Assembly: GCA_964450955.1 (NCBI GenBank)
Contig: CAYVFI010000058.1
Location: forward strand, 1 to 22,899
Reading direction: 5' to 3'
From: CAYNWT01 sp964450955
GTDB taxonomy: Bacteria > Planctomycetota > Planctomycetia > Planctomycetales > Planctomycetaceae
Length of the DNA stretch: 22,899 nucleotides
Shown here: positions 1 to 7,796 of the stretch, piece by piece
How the letters are laid out: each line of letters begins with the position of its first letter
How positions within the stretch are numbered: position 1 is the stretch's first letter
Position numbers and translations under genes: made by a program
Notes under the pieces: generated by a model
Database searches by the model: none
Seen by the model: the letters and a program-made list of their open reading frames with translations, nothing else
Told to the model about the DNA's origin: nothing

Positions 1-180
1 CCTCAGGTTCAAGTGTGTAAAAAGGTGACATCATGAAAGACTGAGGTCGCACAACAGTGTGATTGTCCGATACCATGTCGCAAAATGCGGACAGCTTGGG
101 CGGACGGGGAATGTCAGGATACGCTTCACATTCCAAAGTCTATCGCTCAGGGGCATGTATAGAGCTACTGACTCGACGTG

Positions 181-198
181 AAAAGTGATGCCACTTTT
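181..198. other. Small perfect hairpin left of the tRNA terminator
   Basis: A 7-bp inverted repeat (AAAAGTG / CACTTTT) surrounds a 4-nt loop. It has A-rich and T-rich ends on both strands, so it could act as a weak bidirectional terminator. No gene was recognised in 1-180 on either strand, so what it would terminate is unknown. It may simply be a chance palindrome. Confidence 0.35.
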
Positions 199-211
199 GG
201 TGACACCCATG

Positions 212-251
212 AAAAGGGGCTCCGAGATCTTCAACGAAGATCTCGAAGCCC
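212..251 (-). terminator. Rho-independent terminator of the tRNA-Leu gene
   Basis: Read on the minus strand, this starts 4 nt past the tRNA 3' end. The core is a perfect 9-bp stem (GAAGATCTC with GAGATCTTC, 3-nt loop). It is extended by a further C-G pair, one C-A mismatch and five more pairs (GGGCT/AGCCC). On the minus strand the stem is followed by C and then TTTT (212-215). A GC-rich stem with a U-run directly after a tRNA fits an intrinsic terminator well. Confidence 0.85.
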
Positions 252-255
252 TTAG

Positions 256-339
256 TACCGGAGGGGGGACTTGAACCCCCACGAGGTTGCCCTCACTGGA
301 TTTTGAATCCAGCGCGTCTGCCGATTCCGCCACTCCGGC
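256..339 (-). tRNA. tRNA-Leu (anticodon CAA)
   Basis: The reverse complement folds as a class II tRNA of 84 nt. The acceptor stem GCCGGAG pairs with CTCCGGT (one G-U at the end), with discriminator A. The D-arm contains AATCGGCAGAC. The anticodon stem CTGGA/TCCAG carries the loop TTCAAAA, giving anticodon CAA (303-305 on the plus strand), which reads UUG. A long variable arm (GAGGGCAACCTC) and a T-arm with GTTCAAGTC follow. The long variable arm, the CAA anticodon and A73 identify leucine. The CCA end is not encoded. Confidence 0.97.
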
Positions 340-645
340 TTAAGTCACGTACTTGGCGTCATTGTAAAGCATAATCAATGAGAATGGCCAGCGTCAGTCA
401 CGTCCCAGTCGGCCGTGCCAGCGACGACTGCTCGAGTATATCGATCCAGAGTTGTTTGTTGTAGCGAGTCGGAACCAGATCTTTCTCAGTCCAGCGGGTG
501 CATGCGAGAAGGTCAACCAAAATGGCCCGGGAACTTCGATCGGAACCTCAGGGAATGTCAATTGAATGAGTCCGCTAAGACCGCTATCGCTTTCGAGCGG
601 GAAGCATGGGTAACCGAACCAATCGCACAACTGCAGCGATGAGTG
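340..645. other. Gap between tRNA-Leu and zinc-ribbon gene, with a possible gene remnant
   Basis: No convincing complete gene is present. On the minus strand a frame is open from 547 to the stop at 398 (49 codons) and reads like protein: it contains VDLLACTRWTEKDLVP and ends EQSSLARPTGT. It has no ATG; a TTG at 520 would give 40 aa. An overlapping minus frame (394-630, 78 codons) is longer but looks less protein-like. The stretch may be a decayed 3' gene end, a very small gene, or noncoding DNA. Sequence near 340-380 should hold the tRNA promoter, but I cannot place convincing -35/-10 boxes. Confidence 0.3.
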
Positions 646-1044
646 CTACCGTATCACAGTACCAGTGTTCTCTTCTGCAAGCTGGCTCACCCCACGCTTG
701 TAGAGATTGCGGTCCAACCGGGCTTCCTGAATGCGCGGGTCGAACTTGATCAGCGGTGCAAAGATGAGTTGTTGGTTTACCAGGGCCCTGTCGTCGGGCC
801 ACTCGTACGCGACCAGTTCAACCGGGTCGGCGACGACCGCGTAAAGTGCGACGTAACCACCCAGCCAAAACAGTACAGCGGCCAGACCCGGGATCGTTGG
901 ACGACGGAATTCGTCGAAGCAGTGGGGACAAAAGTATGTACCGATACACATCAGCTTTCGAAGCCAGTCGAAAGGCCGAGGCGGTGTCTTTTCAAGCTTC
1001 TGCTCGTAGCAGAACTTACACTTTTGATGGAAGCCAAAGGACAT
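646..1044 (-). CDS. Small zinc-ribbon membrane protein, unknown function
   Basis: This 132-aa protein has an N-terminal pair of Cys knuckles, CKFC at residues 9-12 and CPHC at 39-42, consistent with a treble-clef or zinc-ribbon fold binding one Zn2+. The linker is basic and aromatic (RPFDWLRKL). A single hydrophobic helix lies at about 52-71, followed by a roughly 60-residue polar tail. The expected topology is a cytoplasmic zinc ribbon with a single-span anchor. ATG at 1044 is used because the first knuckle follows at once and no better start exists; there is no clear Shine-Dalgarno. The plus-strand ORF covering the same bases lacks any domain and is taken as its shadow. The gene is divergent from the nucleotidyltransferase across 195 bp. 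I do not recognise a named family; similar small proteins seem typical of planctomycetes, which is recollection and not a search. Confidence 0.7.
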   Translation of the reverse strand: MSFGFHQKCKFCYEQKLEKTPPRPFDWLRKLMCIGTYFCPHCFDEFRRPTIPGLAAVLFWLGGYVALYAVVADPVELVAYEWPDDRALVNQQLIFAPLIKFDPRIQEARLDRNLYKRGVSQLAEENTGTVIR

Positions 1045-1239
1045 GCGATACCAGACAACAACGTGACGGGTGCTCTTTTAAAGTCGGATATGCAGATCAC
1101 ATGTGGTGAATCTGTGGCCGCCGAATCGTCCCGACTGCCGGAAAGCTCTACACGTGACACTTTTCTGCCGGTTACGGTGCTGTTTCATGCAGCACCTAAT
1201 CGATAAAGTCTCCGTAGCCCTAATCAATCGCCAGCATCT

Positions 1240-1728
1240 ATGCCCGAAGACACACATCAACCCGCGCTGCTCCTAAAGTGGCTACTGCTCCGCGATGTCC
1301 GTTTTATCGTGATGGGTAGTGCCGCCGCGGTCGCGCATGGCCTGGAACGATCTGTTGGCGATTTGGATGTCGTCTACGATCGAGCTCCAGACAACCTGCC
1401 GCGCTTGGTTGAAGCCCTGGCTGACCTGGAACCGTACCCGCGTGGAGCCGAACCAGGGCTCGAAGTGCCATGGGATGTGGAGACGATTGAAGAAGGCTAC
1501 AGCTTCATCATGACCACAACGCTTGGCGACCTGGACCTGTTTGCCGAAATCTCCGGCATTGGGTTGTATGAGGACGTTTTGCCGGAGAGTGTCGAACGCA
1601 ACCTGTGGGGCGCGCCGTGTCGGTGTTTGAGTCCGGAACAGCTTATCCACAACCTGAAGTGCTCAGGCCGCAAGAAAGACTTCGCGCAGGCAAAGGCCAT
1701 GCAGAAGTGGCTGGACGGTCAAGGGTAA
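1240..1728 (+). CDS. MNT/AbiEii-like nucleotidyltransferase fold protein
   Basis: This 162-aa protein carries the minimal polymerase-beta-type nucleotidyltransferase signature: Gly-Ser at 26-27 (MGSAAAVAHGL), followed by the metal-binding pair D41 and D43 (GDLDVVY). A probable third carboxylate is D99 in GDLDLF, inside a short beta segment. The C-terminal HNLKCSGRKKDFAQA (137-151) resembles the Lys/Arg-Lys-Asp helix found after the catalytic core in AbiEii and DUF6036-type proteins. In those families the enzyme transfers a nucleotide to RNA or protein, in some cases as a toxin. No partner gene (HEPN protein, AbiEi-like antitoxin) lies beside it, so a toxin role is not supported here. It ends 4 bp before the convergent protease gene. 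The start is the ATG at 1240; no obvious Shine-Dalgarno was seen. Confidence 0.85.
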   Translation: MPEDTHQPALLLKWLLLRDVRFIVMGSAAAVAHGLERSVGDLDVVYDRAPDNLPRLVEALADLEPYPRGAEPGLEVPWDVETIEEGYSFIMTTTLGDLDLFAEISGIGLYEDVLPESVERNLWGAPCRCLSPEQLIHNLKCSGRKKDFAQAKAMQKWLDGQG

Positions 1729-1732
1729 CTAA

Positions 1733-3751
1733 CTACTCAGCGGCTTCGGCGTTCGCAATCAGCGTTCGCACAAGCTTTTGCGCTTCGCTGGCTGGAATAG
1801 CGTAACTCATAACGCGTCCGGCTCGCGAAATGTTAATCCCAACCGCCTGCCCTTCGATGTTAAGCAGCGGTCCACCACATTGGTTGGCCCGCAGGACTGT
1901 GTCATGCTGCAGCGCGAGAGGAAACCCAGTTGCGTGGGCGCTAAGTGGCGGTCCCAGTAGATTTTTTTCTTCGTCAAAATTCCTGCGCCATTGTTCTGCA
2001 ACGAACCGAGCGCTCAGGATAACTTCGACGTCTATGATCTCTGCGCTGCGGTCCCCGGTAGGCCGTTCTACTTTGACCACGATCTTGTCGAGAGCCTTGT
2101 AGGTCTCAATGCGTCTCTTGAGATCGTCGAAGTCTGAGATAACGCGTCTGTTGATCTGAATGATGAGATCGCCGCGCCTTAGTCCGGCTCGTTCAGCCGC
2201 ACCATCAGGAACCAGTTGATCAACACGCGCACCGCGTCTTCGCCCAATGCGCTGTACGTTGGACTGAACCCCCAGGAATCCCTGGTCCGCAAGTCTCCGC
2301 GTTTTCACACTAATCACGCCAGAAGCCACCGGGGCACCACTCCGCGACGGTGACACGACTATCTGGCCAAGTTCGACGGGCTGTTCCTGCCAAACAACGG
2401 GTTTCAATCGTTGAGAATCGATCTTCACAAGAGCGATGTCGAACTCGCGTTCGTACGCCACGACCTTTGCTGCCAGTTCTTCGCCGGTGTCCAAACGACA
2501 GACAAGATTCCGAGCGTCATCGACTTCACTGTACTTCGTGGCGATGTAACCATCGGCCGAAACGACCGTGCCCAAAGCCAATTGTAGCTCTCTGGTATTC
2601 CCGTTCTCGTCAGCAACCGTTTCAACAAACTCAACAGTAACACCGGGGCTCCGAGCGACGACCGGACGAAACTCCGCCAGTGCAAATTCGCCGGCTTTTT
2701 CATACCGACCCGGTTTCCGACGAACCGGGATGTTCGATTCTTTCGTTTGCCGAGGATACGGCCCCAGCGTCACTTTGACTTTCAGGGTTTCATTTCCCCG
2801 TTCGACTTCCGTCGTAATCTGATCGCCTGGCTGACGCTCGCCCAGGACAAGACTCAGCTCCAGTGGGTCAGCAATCGCCTGCCCGTCAATGCTGACCAGC
2901 TTATCCCGCGACCGAATCCCAGCGCGTGCGGCAGGGCTGCCGGGAACCACTCTGCGAACGCGGGCTTCGTAGTCATCCCATATCAGTTCGGTTCCGAACA
3001 GCAGACTGCTGACCAGACCTGTATCGAATTCGCCAAGCGTGCCCCACGTATCGCCGTCTTCAAGTCGAGCCCAGTCGCGGCGTACGACATCGACCAGGAC
3101 GTGTCGATTGTTGGTAATGTCGCTGCCAATCATGCTATGGACGCCAATCAGTTGGCCATCCAGGTTGAATAGCGGTCCGCCCGAGTCGCCTACGATAATG
3201 GTTCCGTCGGTGACGACTGTTCGGCCACCAATCGACAGAACGCGTCCCATTCGAACCGGTGCTGGTCGAGCCGTAATTTCGGCATCAATCAGGCCGCCGG
3301 GGTGCCCCAATGAAACAGTCCAGTCGCCTCGTTTCAAACCGGCGGCGCTTCCAAGTTCGACGTGTGGCCAAGGCTGGCCTTGGTATCGATTGCTTTCAAG
3401 CTTCAACAAACCGGCGTCGGTCTTGAGGTTCCGACCCAACACGCGCGCTCGGACTCGGTCGCCGTTGGGCAAAACGATTGTCACCCATCCGCTTTCCGCC
3501 TTGATGGTGACGTGGCCCGCAGTCAGAACCAAACCATCGCCGCTGACGATGGTTCCGCTACCCCAGCCATCGTCGTCAGTGACAGCAACGACAGCGGGTC
3601 CCACTTTTTGCAGCAGCTGTTTTACTTTCCGTTCGCGTTCGACAAGCGTCGCCGAGACGCGTTGATCCTGAGCAAAGACAGCGGGCGCGGCGACCAGCGA
3701 TGTGGTCACAAGAACGGTTGCCAGGAAGAAGCGGAAAGTAAGATTGTTCAT
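1733..3751 (-). CDS. Exported trypsin-like protease with two PDZ domains and a second, degenerate protease half
   Basis: This 672-aa protein is related to HtrA/DegP. ATG 3751 is chosen because a signal peptide (NNLTFRFFLATVLVTTSLVA..., cleavage likely near AVFAQ) begins there; the in-frame TTG 33 bp upstream only adds a polar tail. Numbering is from that Met. Protease half 1 has a complete triad: H80 (LTAGHV), D112 (KTDAGLL) and S190 (GDSGGP). PDZ1 lies at about 254-329. Half 2 (about 385-485 and 585-660) keeps the fold landmarks and an Asp (D438 in FDIALVKI). The His strand, however, reads IATKYSEV with no His, and the nucleophile motif reads NQCGGP with Cys625 in place of Ser. PDZ2 (about 489-564) sits inside half 2. 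The expected location is the periplasm, with a role in protein quality control or regulated proteolysis. It lies 86 bp downstream of ftsW on the same strand. The two-half architecture is confident; the physiological substrate is unknown. Confidence 0.93.
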   Translation of the reverse strand: MNNLTFRFFLATVLVTTSLVAAPAVFAQDQRVSATLVERERKVKQLLQKVGPAVVAVTDDDGWGSGTIVSGDGLVLTAGHVTIKAESGWVTIVLPNGDRVRARVLGRNLKTDAGLLKLESNRYQGQPWPHVELGSAAGLKRGDWTVSLGHPGGLIDAEITARPAPVRMGRVLSIGGRTVVTDGTIIVGDSGGPLFNLDGQLIGVHSMIGSDITNNRHVLVDVVRRDWARLEDGDTWGTLGEFDTGLVSSLLFGTELIWDDYEARVRRVVPGSPAARAGIRSRDKLVSIDGQAIADPLELSLVLGERQPGDQITTEVERGNETLKVKVTLGPYPRQTKESNIPVRRKPGRYEKAGEFALAEFRPVVARSPGVTVEFVETVADENGNTRELQLALGTVVSADGYIATKYSEVDDARNLVCRLDTGEELAAKVVAYEREFDIALVKIDSQRLKPVVWQEQPVELGQIVVSPSRSGAPVASGVISVKTRRLADQGFLGVQSNVQRIGRRRGARVDQLVPDGAAERAGLRRGDLIIQINRRVISDFDDLKRRIETYKALDKIVVKVERPTGDRSAEIIDVEVILSARFVAEQWRRNFDEEKNLLGPPLSAHATGFPLALQHDTVLRANQCGGPLLNIEGQAVGINISRAGRVMSYAIPASEAQKLVRTLIANAEAAE

Positions 3752-3837
3752 ATAGTCTGATCCATTTCGGTTCAGGTCACCCAACCAATCATACGGCTGA
3801 GATTGGGTTCGTCACGCGATTTTGCCGCGTTCCCACC

Positions 3838-5016
3838 TCAACCACTATCAACCCCGGACGATTCCTGAGGTTCTGGCACACATTTTGACATGGATAGAAT
3901 GATGCCAACAGTTGCCAGACTCGTGATTAAATTACTGCCGCCGTAGCTGATTAGTGGATGGGCGATTCCTTTTGGTGGAACCATTGCGGTCACGACAGCG
4001 ACATTGATTGCTGCCTGGAAAGTCAATTGCGTCAGCAAAGCGGTTCCGGCCGCGCGGCCGATAACGGTACTGTTGGCCAGCACACGCAGCCCCGTCAAAA
4101 ACAACGCGCCCCAGATGAGAACCAGGCCCAGCGTTCCCATTAAGCCAAACTCTTCGCCAACGACGGCGAACACAAAGTCAGTGTTCGCTTCGGGCAGGTA
4201 GCTAAGCTTTTGAGAACCCTGCCCGGGTCCGACTCCCATCAATCCGCCAGCGCCCAGCGTCAGTAGTGATTGCTTGAGCTGCCATGGTGCGGTGTCGATG
4301 TTGGTCCACGCTTCGATGAACCCGGTGATCCGCCGCATTTGATATGGCCGCAGCACAACAACCGATGCCAGCAACGGCAGAACCAACACCGCGCCCGCGA
4401 AGAAAAACCGAAGTCGCCAGCCAGCAAGGAACAGTGCGATTGCGTAGCTAAGCATTAGAAATGCCGACGTGCCCAGGTCGGGTTCCGGCAGCACCAAAGG
4501 GATGATCAGCAACAGTGGAATGGCGACCGCGATCACTTCCTTCACCCAGCCGCGGTCGCGTGGCTTCCACAGAATCACGCGGCATGCCATCAACGGCAAC
4601 GCGATCTTCGCGAGTTCAGAAGGCTGTAACGAGATGGGACCAAGCCGCAGCCATCGTTGCGCACCGTTTACGCGCGAACCGACTCCGGGGATCAACACAA
4701 GCAGCAACAGTAACGACGTTCCAACCAGCAACAACGGAGCCTGCTGCAACCAGACTTTCGCGGGCAGGTTCGCGCAGATCGCGGCGACAATCACGCCCGC
4801 TATCAGAAACGTCAGGTGACGTGACAGGTAAACTTGTTCGAACTGTGTTGGCCACGACGTAATGCTGGCGCTGTGGACCATTACTACTCCGAACCCCACC
4901 AAAACGCTAACGATCGCCGCAAACAATCCGCGGAATTCATTATCGTCTCGCAGCAACCGCGGTTCCTCCAAGCCGATGGAGACACCGCGCTCGGTTGTGG
5001 AGGAATCTGAACTCAT
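3838..5016 (-). CDS. ftsW: SEDS-family peptidoglycan glycosyltransferase (FtsW/RodA type)
   Basis: This 392-aa multi-pass membrane protein belongs to the FtsW/RodA/SpoVE family, which polymerises lipid II into glycan strands together with a class B PBP. Hallmarks are VNGAQRWL (116-123), LQPSELAK (130-137), the catalytic extracellular-loop motif LPEANTDF with D280 (equivalent to the essential Asp of E. coli FtsW), GVGPGQGSQK (261-270) and the C-terminal PPKGIAHPLISYGGS (347-361). About ten hydrophobic segments are visible, preceded by a polar cytoplasmic N-terminus of about 28 residues. Length is normal for FtsW. FtsW rather than RodA is the better fit from the NTDF context and the C-terminal motif, but the two are hard to separate by eye. 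No other cell-wall or division gene is adjacent. It is downstream of the kynureninase-like gene after a 310-bp gap, so it probably has its own promoter. Confidence 0.95.
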   Translation of the reverse strand: MSSDSSTTERGVSIGLEEPRLLRDDNEFRGLFAAIVSVLVGFGVVMVHSASITSWPTQFEQVYLSRHLTFLIAGVIVAAICANLPAKVWLQQAPLLLVGTSLLLLLVLIPGVGSRVNGAQRWLRLGPISLQPSELAKIALPLMACRVILWKPRDRGWVKEVIAVAIPLLLIIPLVLPEPDLGTSAFLMLSYAIALFLAGWRLRFFFAGAVLVLPLLASVVVLRPYQMRRITGFIEAWTNIDTAPWQLKQSLLTLGAGGLMGVGPGQGSQKLSYLPEANTDFVFAVVGEEFGLMGTLGLVLIWGALFLTGLRVLANSTVIGRAAGTALLTQLTFQAAINVAVVTAMVPPKGIAHPLISYGGSNLITSLATVGIILSMSKCVPEPQESSGVDSG

Positions 5017-5326
5017 CGCAGGAAAACGCCGATGTCTAGGTGGAGAACGCTGACTGAGTCGCTAACAATCAGTAGTCGTTGGATCGGCGATCTCTTCGAC
5101 GCACTGCACATCGCCCCGAAAACGCCGGGTCGGTCAAACCGTAACGCCCCTGCATCAGGAACAAACATGACAACCCGCGAAACCGTCGCGCTGTTCCTGT
5201 CGCTGATGGGTATCGGCGTGCTGTCTGAGTGTACGACCAAATGCGAAAAGTGCGCGCTGCCGGCGGGGGCCAGAACGATTCCCGCCGCGACCCCAGTCGC
5301 GCCAACCAACACCGCCGCGCCCGCAA
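5017..5326. other. Gap between kynureninase-like gene and ftsW; competing small frames
   Basis: No gene can be assigned here with confidence. On the plus strand, ATG 5167 opens a 91-codon frame with a hydrophobic start (VALFLSLMGIGVLS) and three Cys, preceded by AGGAAC. However, it runs about 116 bp into the 3' end of the convergent gene and looks random there. On the minus strand, a GTG at 5312 opens a 99-codon frame that would overlap the ftsW start by 4 bp; it has a hydrophobic N-terminus but no motif. The stretch probably holds the ftsW promoter and leader. I see no strong hairpin/T-run terminator. Confidence 0.4.
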
Positions 5327-6496
5327 CTAGGCTGCTTCAATCCGATCAAACATCTCGTCCACGTCAGCAAGATCCTGATACAGACCAAAGCCGAACCGCA
5401 TTCGATTGGCCCGATAGTCAATTTCGATCTTCAACGCCTTAAGCTGGGCTGCCAGTTGAGCCGTCACTTCTGCGGATTCCAGTTCAAATGTCAGAAAGTG
5501 TCCGTGCAGCTTTCGTTTTTTGTTGTACAACAAATTCGAATGGGACAGCTGATCGTGCTGCAGGAAATTTAGGCGCGTCAGAAACCGAGACTGCAGCCCC
5601 AGCACATGCTTGTGAACCCTGGCGATGTCAATTCCTTCATCGGCCAGCGCTCGCATCGCCGCGTTGAACCGATAGGTGCCAGTCGGATCGAAAGTCGCTC
5701 CGGCAAATCTTTGACCGCCGGCTCCGTACTTAACATCACCGGTCTGCCCTGACTCAAGCGTCCCGAAGGCTGAAAACCACCCCGTGTTGGCCGGCCGCAA
5801 CCACGTGTCTTTCGGAACCGAAAGAAAGCACGCCCCTTCGCCTCCCTGCGCGTATTTGTAGCCACCGCTGGTCACGAAGATTCGGTCGCCATACTTCCGA
5901 TAAGAAACCGGCAACGCGCAAAACGAATGGTAAGCGTCGATCATGACCTGTGTGTCTTCGAACCGCACCATGGACAGAATGGCATTCAAATCCTGAATCA
6001 CATAGCCCGAATTAAAGAAGGCGTGACTTAAATAGATCAAGTCAAACTGACCATCAGCCAGCGTCTCTTTGAACCGAGCCTCAAACGTGTCGATCGGTTC
6101 TGTGGGAACGATGGTTGGTTCGACAATGTTGTCTTCAGCCAATCGCTGCATCTGACGTCGAAAGCTGTAGAACTCACTATCCGTCGTCAGCAGCCGAATT
6201 GGTTTGCCGGGTGGGAAGCAGGAAAACACGCGGCAGACATATTCATGAGTGGTCGGACCGAACACAATCTGTTCCGGATATGGCAGCTTCAGACACTTCG
6301 CCACATATTTTTGTGCGTCAGGAACAACGATTCCAAAAACATGGTTCCACTTATCGCCGACCATCTTCGCCGCATCGTCCCAGTACTGCAGCATGGCGTC
6401 GCGTGTCGCGTCGGGCCAATAGTGGTGGCTATGGGCAGCGAAATTTAACGTCCCCTGATTGCGTTCGAGGAACCGTTTGTAGAGATGCTTGTACAT
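5327..6496 (-). CDS. kynU: Kynureninase-like PLP-dependent enzyme (aminotransferase class V fold)
   Basis: This 389-aa fold-type I PLP enzyme shows the cofactor-binding Asp in VMIDAYHSF (D187, with H190 after it) and the Schiff-base lysine in TSGGYKYAQGGEG (K214). The YKYxxxGxG context matches kynureninases better than cysteine desulfurases. A substrate-loop candidate is NFAAHSHHYWPD (18-29), and a C-terminal GGQRFAGATFDPTGTYRF (260-277) matches the region where kynureninase binds phosphate and carboxylate. Kynureninase cleaves L-kynurenine to anthranilate and L-alanine. The gene starts 29 bp after tryptophan 2,3-dioxygenase on the same strand, which strongly supports a kynurenine-pathway role. 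The length is slightly shorter than the usual 410-460 aa. The start is ATG 6496 with a weak GACGGCAAGAAA leader. An alternative is a related class V lyase of unknown substrate. Confidence 0.82.
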   Translation of the reverse strand: MYKHLYKRFLERNQGTLNFAAHSHHYWPDATRDAMLQYWDDAAKMVGDKWNHVFGIVVPDAQKYVAKCLKLPYPEQIVFGPTTHEYVCRVFSCFPPGKPIRLLTTDSEFYSFRRQMQRLAEDNIVEPTIVPTEPIDTFEARFKETLADGQFDLIYLSHAFFNSGYVIQDLNAILSMVRFEDTQVMIDAYHSFCALPVSYRKYGDRIFVTSGGYKYAQGGEGACFLSVPKDTWLRPANTGWFSAFGTLESGQTGDVKYGAGGQRFAGATFDPTGTYRFNAAMRALADEGIDIARVHKHVLGLQSRFLTRLNFLQHDQLSHSNLLYNKKRKLHGHFLTFELESAEVTAQLAAQLKALKIEIDYRANRMRFGFGLYQDLADVDEMFDRIEAA

Positions 6497-6525
6497 TTTC
6501 TTGCCGTCGAAATGCCCCGGCCGAG

Positions 6526-7629
6526 CTATTTACTCTCGCCGCTAAAGTAGAACCCCAGTTGCTTCCTGAGATCACCCGGCAGCGCGGGGAGTTCAGAACG
6601 CGGGATCAAGAACGTGCTGAGATTAAACAGATCGGTGAAGACTCGATTCTGTTCTGTCGTACGCCGCAGATAATCGTGACCTGACGAACCGCCGGTTCCA
6701 ATTTTTCGCCCCAGCAACCGTTCGACCATGATCGCGTGACGTTGTCGCCAAACGGTCAGCAATTCGTCAATCTCAACACACGCGGTCAAGACTCGAAACG
6801 GCAATTGCACAATCGGTTCGTCGCGGTACAGGTTAATAAACAACGCCGCCTGCAACGCCCGATGATTCAGCTTGAGCTGTGTCTGTTGGGCGTACAGTTT
6901 TTCGTCAAGGATCGTATGAAAACTGGTGCGTGTGGTTTCCAGGTTCTTCAACTGAAACGCAATCTCTTTCTCACTCAGCGTATCGTTCGCTTCCACAATC
7001 GCGCGGTCGCTTTCCAGCATGCGTTCGACAGCGACTGTGTACTGGCCCCAAAAATCGAAGTCGCCAAACTTCAGAAACGGCATGCGTTCCAGCCAGGCTT
7101 GAACCAGCTGGAACAGACCCGGTTGGTTCTCAGCGTCCTGCAGCGTGGCTCGATCGGATTCGGTAAGGCGGGTCTTGAAGAAGTCACGATCGGTCTGTGT
7201 TCGCTGTTTCGAACGCAGACCCAGACGAATTTCGATTAGTTTAAACTGGATACTCTGGAACCCGGACGCTGGCACCAGAATGTCCCGGAATTCCAGGAAG
7301 TCCAGCGGAGTCATGGTTTCGATAATCGAGATCTGCTGGACCAGGACTTCCTGAATCACTCGCACTCGATTCAACTGCGCGATGACCTGGCCGAGCTGTC
7401 GATCGTGAACCGTTTCCTGGCCAAACGTCGCAATGACGGCGTTCAGTTCAAACAGAATTTGTTTGAACCACAGTTCGTACGCCTGATGGGTCACAATAAA
7501 CAGCATCTCATCGTGAGCCGTCCGGGTATCGGGGCCACCGCTAAGCGGCTGCTGCAGTGACAGCAAATCGTCGATCTTCAGATAGTCGCCGTAATAGACG
7601 TTTCCGGGCGTGGTTCCGGCAGTATTCAT
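6526..7629 (-). CDS. kynA: Tryptophan 2,3-dioxygenase
   Basis: This 367-aa haem dioxygenase opens L-tryptophan to N-formylkynurenine, the first step of the kynurenine pathway. ATG 7629 is chosen because GAAGGAA (plus-strand 7639-7645) lies 9 nt upstream and the family's N-terminal YYGDYLKIDDLL follows. Seen motifs are DEMLFIVTHQAYELWFKQ, with the distal active-site H48; EFRDILVPASGFQS, with the substrate-carboxylate Arg region; WRQRHAIMVERLLG, with the proximal haem ligand H298; and GTGGSSG at 311-317. The segment DLFNLSTFLIPR close to the C-terminus resembles the animal enzymes. Length is between the short Xanthomonas type (about 300 aa) and animal TDO (about 400 aa). It leads an apparent two-gene operon with the kynureninase-like gene. 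It is divergent from the zinc-ribbon protein gene across 167 bp, which must contain both promoters. Confidence 0.97.
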   Translation of the reverse strand: MNTAGTTPGNVYYGDYLKIDDLLSLQQPLSGGPDTRTAHDEMLFIVTHQAYELWFKQILFELNAVIATFGQETVHDRQLGQVIAQLNRVRVIQEVLVQQISIIETMTPLDFLEFRDILVPASGFQSIQFKLIEIRLGLRSKQRTQTDRDFFKTRLTESDRATLQDAENQPGLFQLVQAWLERMPFLKFGDFDFWGQYTVAVERMLESDRAIVEANDTLSEKEIAFQLKNLETTRTSFHTILDEKLYAQQTQLKLNHRALQAALFINLYRDEPIVQLPFRVLTACVEIDELLTVWRQRHAIMVERLLGRKIGTGGSSGHDYLRRTTEQNRVFTDLFNLSTFLIPRSELPALPGDLRKQLGFYFSGESK

Positions 7630-7796
7630 ATCTTTGCGTTCCTTCGGCCGATCAGGATGACAGGTTCGTCGCGTGTGGGGAAGCATGGGCAGCGACCCGA
7701 CTCCCGAAGATCCGCAATGTTCGGCTCAGACATTGCCGCTGGTGCTGCAAGTCGTGTTACAATTGGGGGTGTCCCGAATTCTGGTTGCGGAACCTC

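Noticed and set aside
643..1206. 187-codon plus-strand frame opposite the small zinc-ribbon gene
   Set aside because: No motif, odd composition, and it is antisense to a frame with two CxxC pairs and a membrane helix.
5167..5442. Plus-strand 91-codon frame that looks like a small lipoprotein at its start
   Set aside because: It runs about 116 bp into the convergent kynureninase-like gene and its second half looks random; kept only as a note in the gap entry.
7557..7796. 80-codon N-terminal extension of the large zinc-ribbon protein
   Set aside because: It overlaps the divergent dioxygenase start and is rich in Arg/Trp/Cys with no signal; the zinc ribbon begins exactly at ATG 7797.
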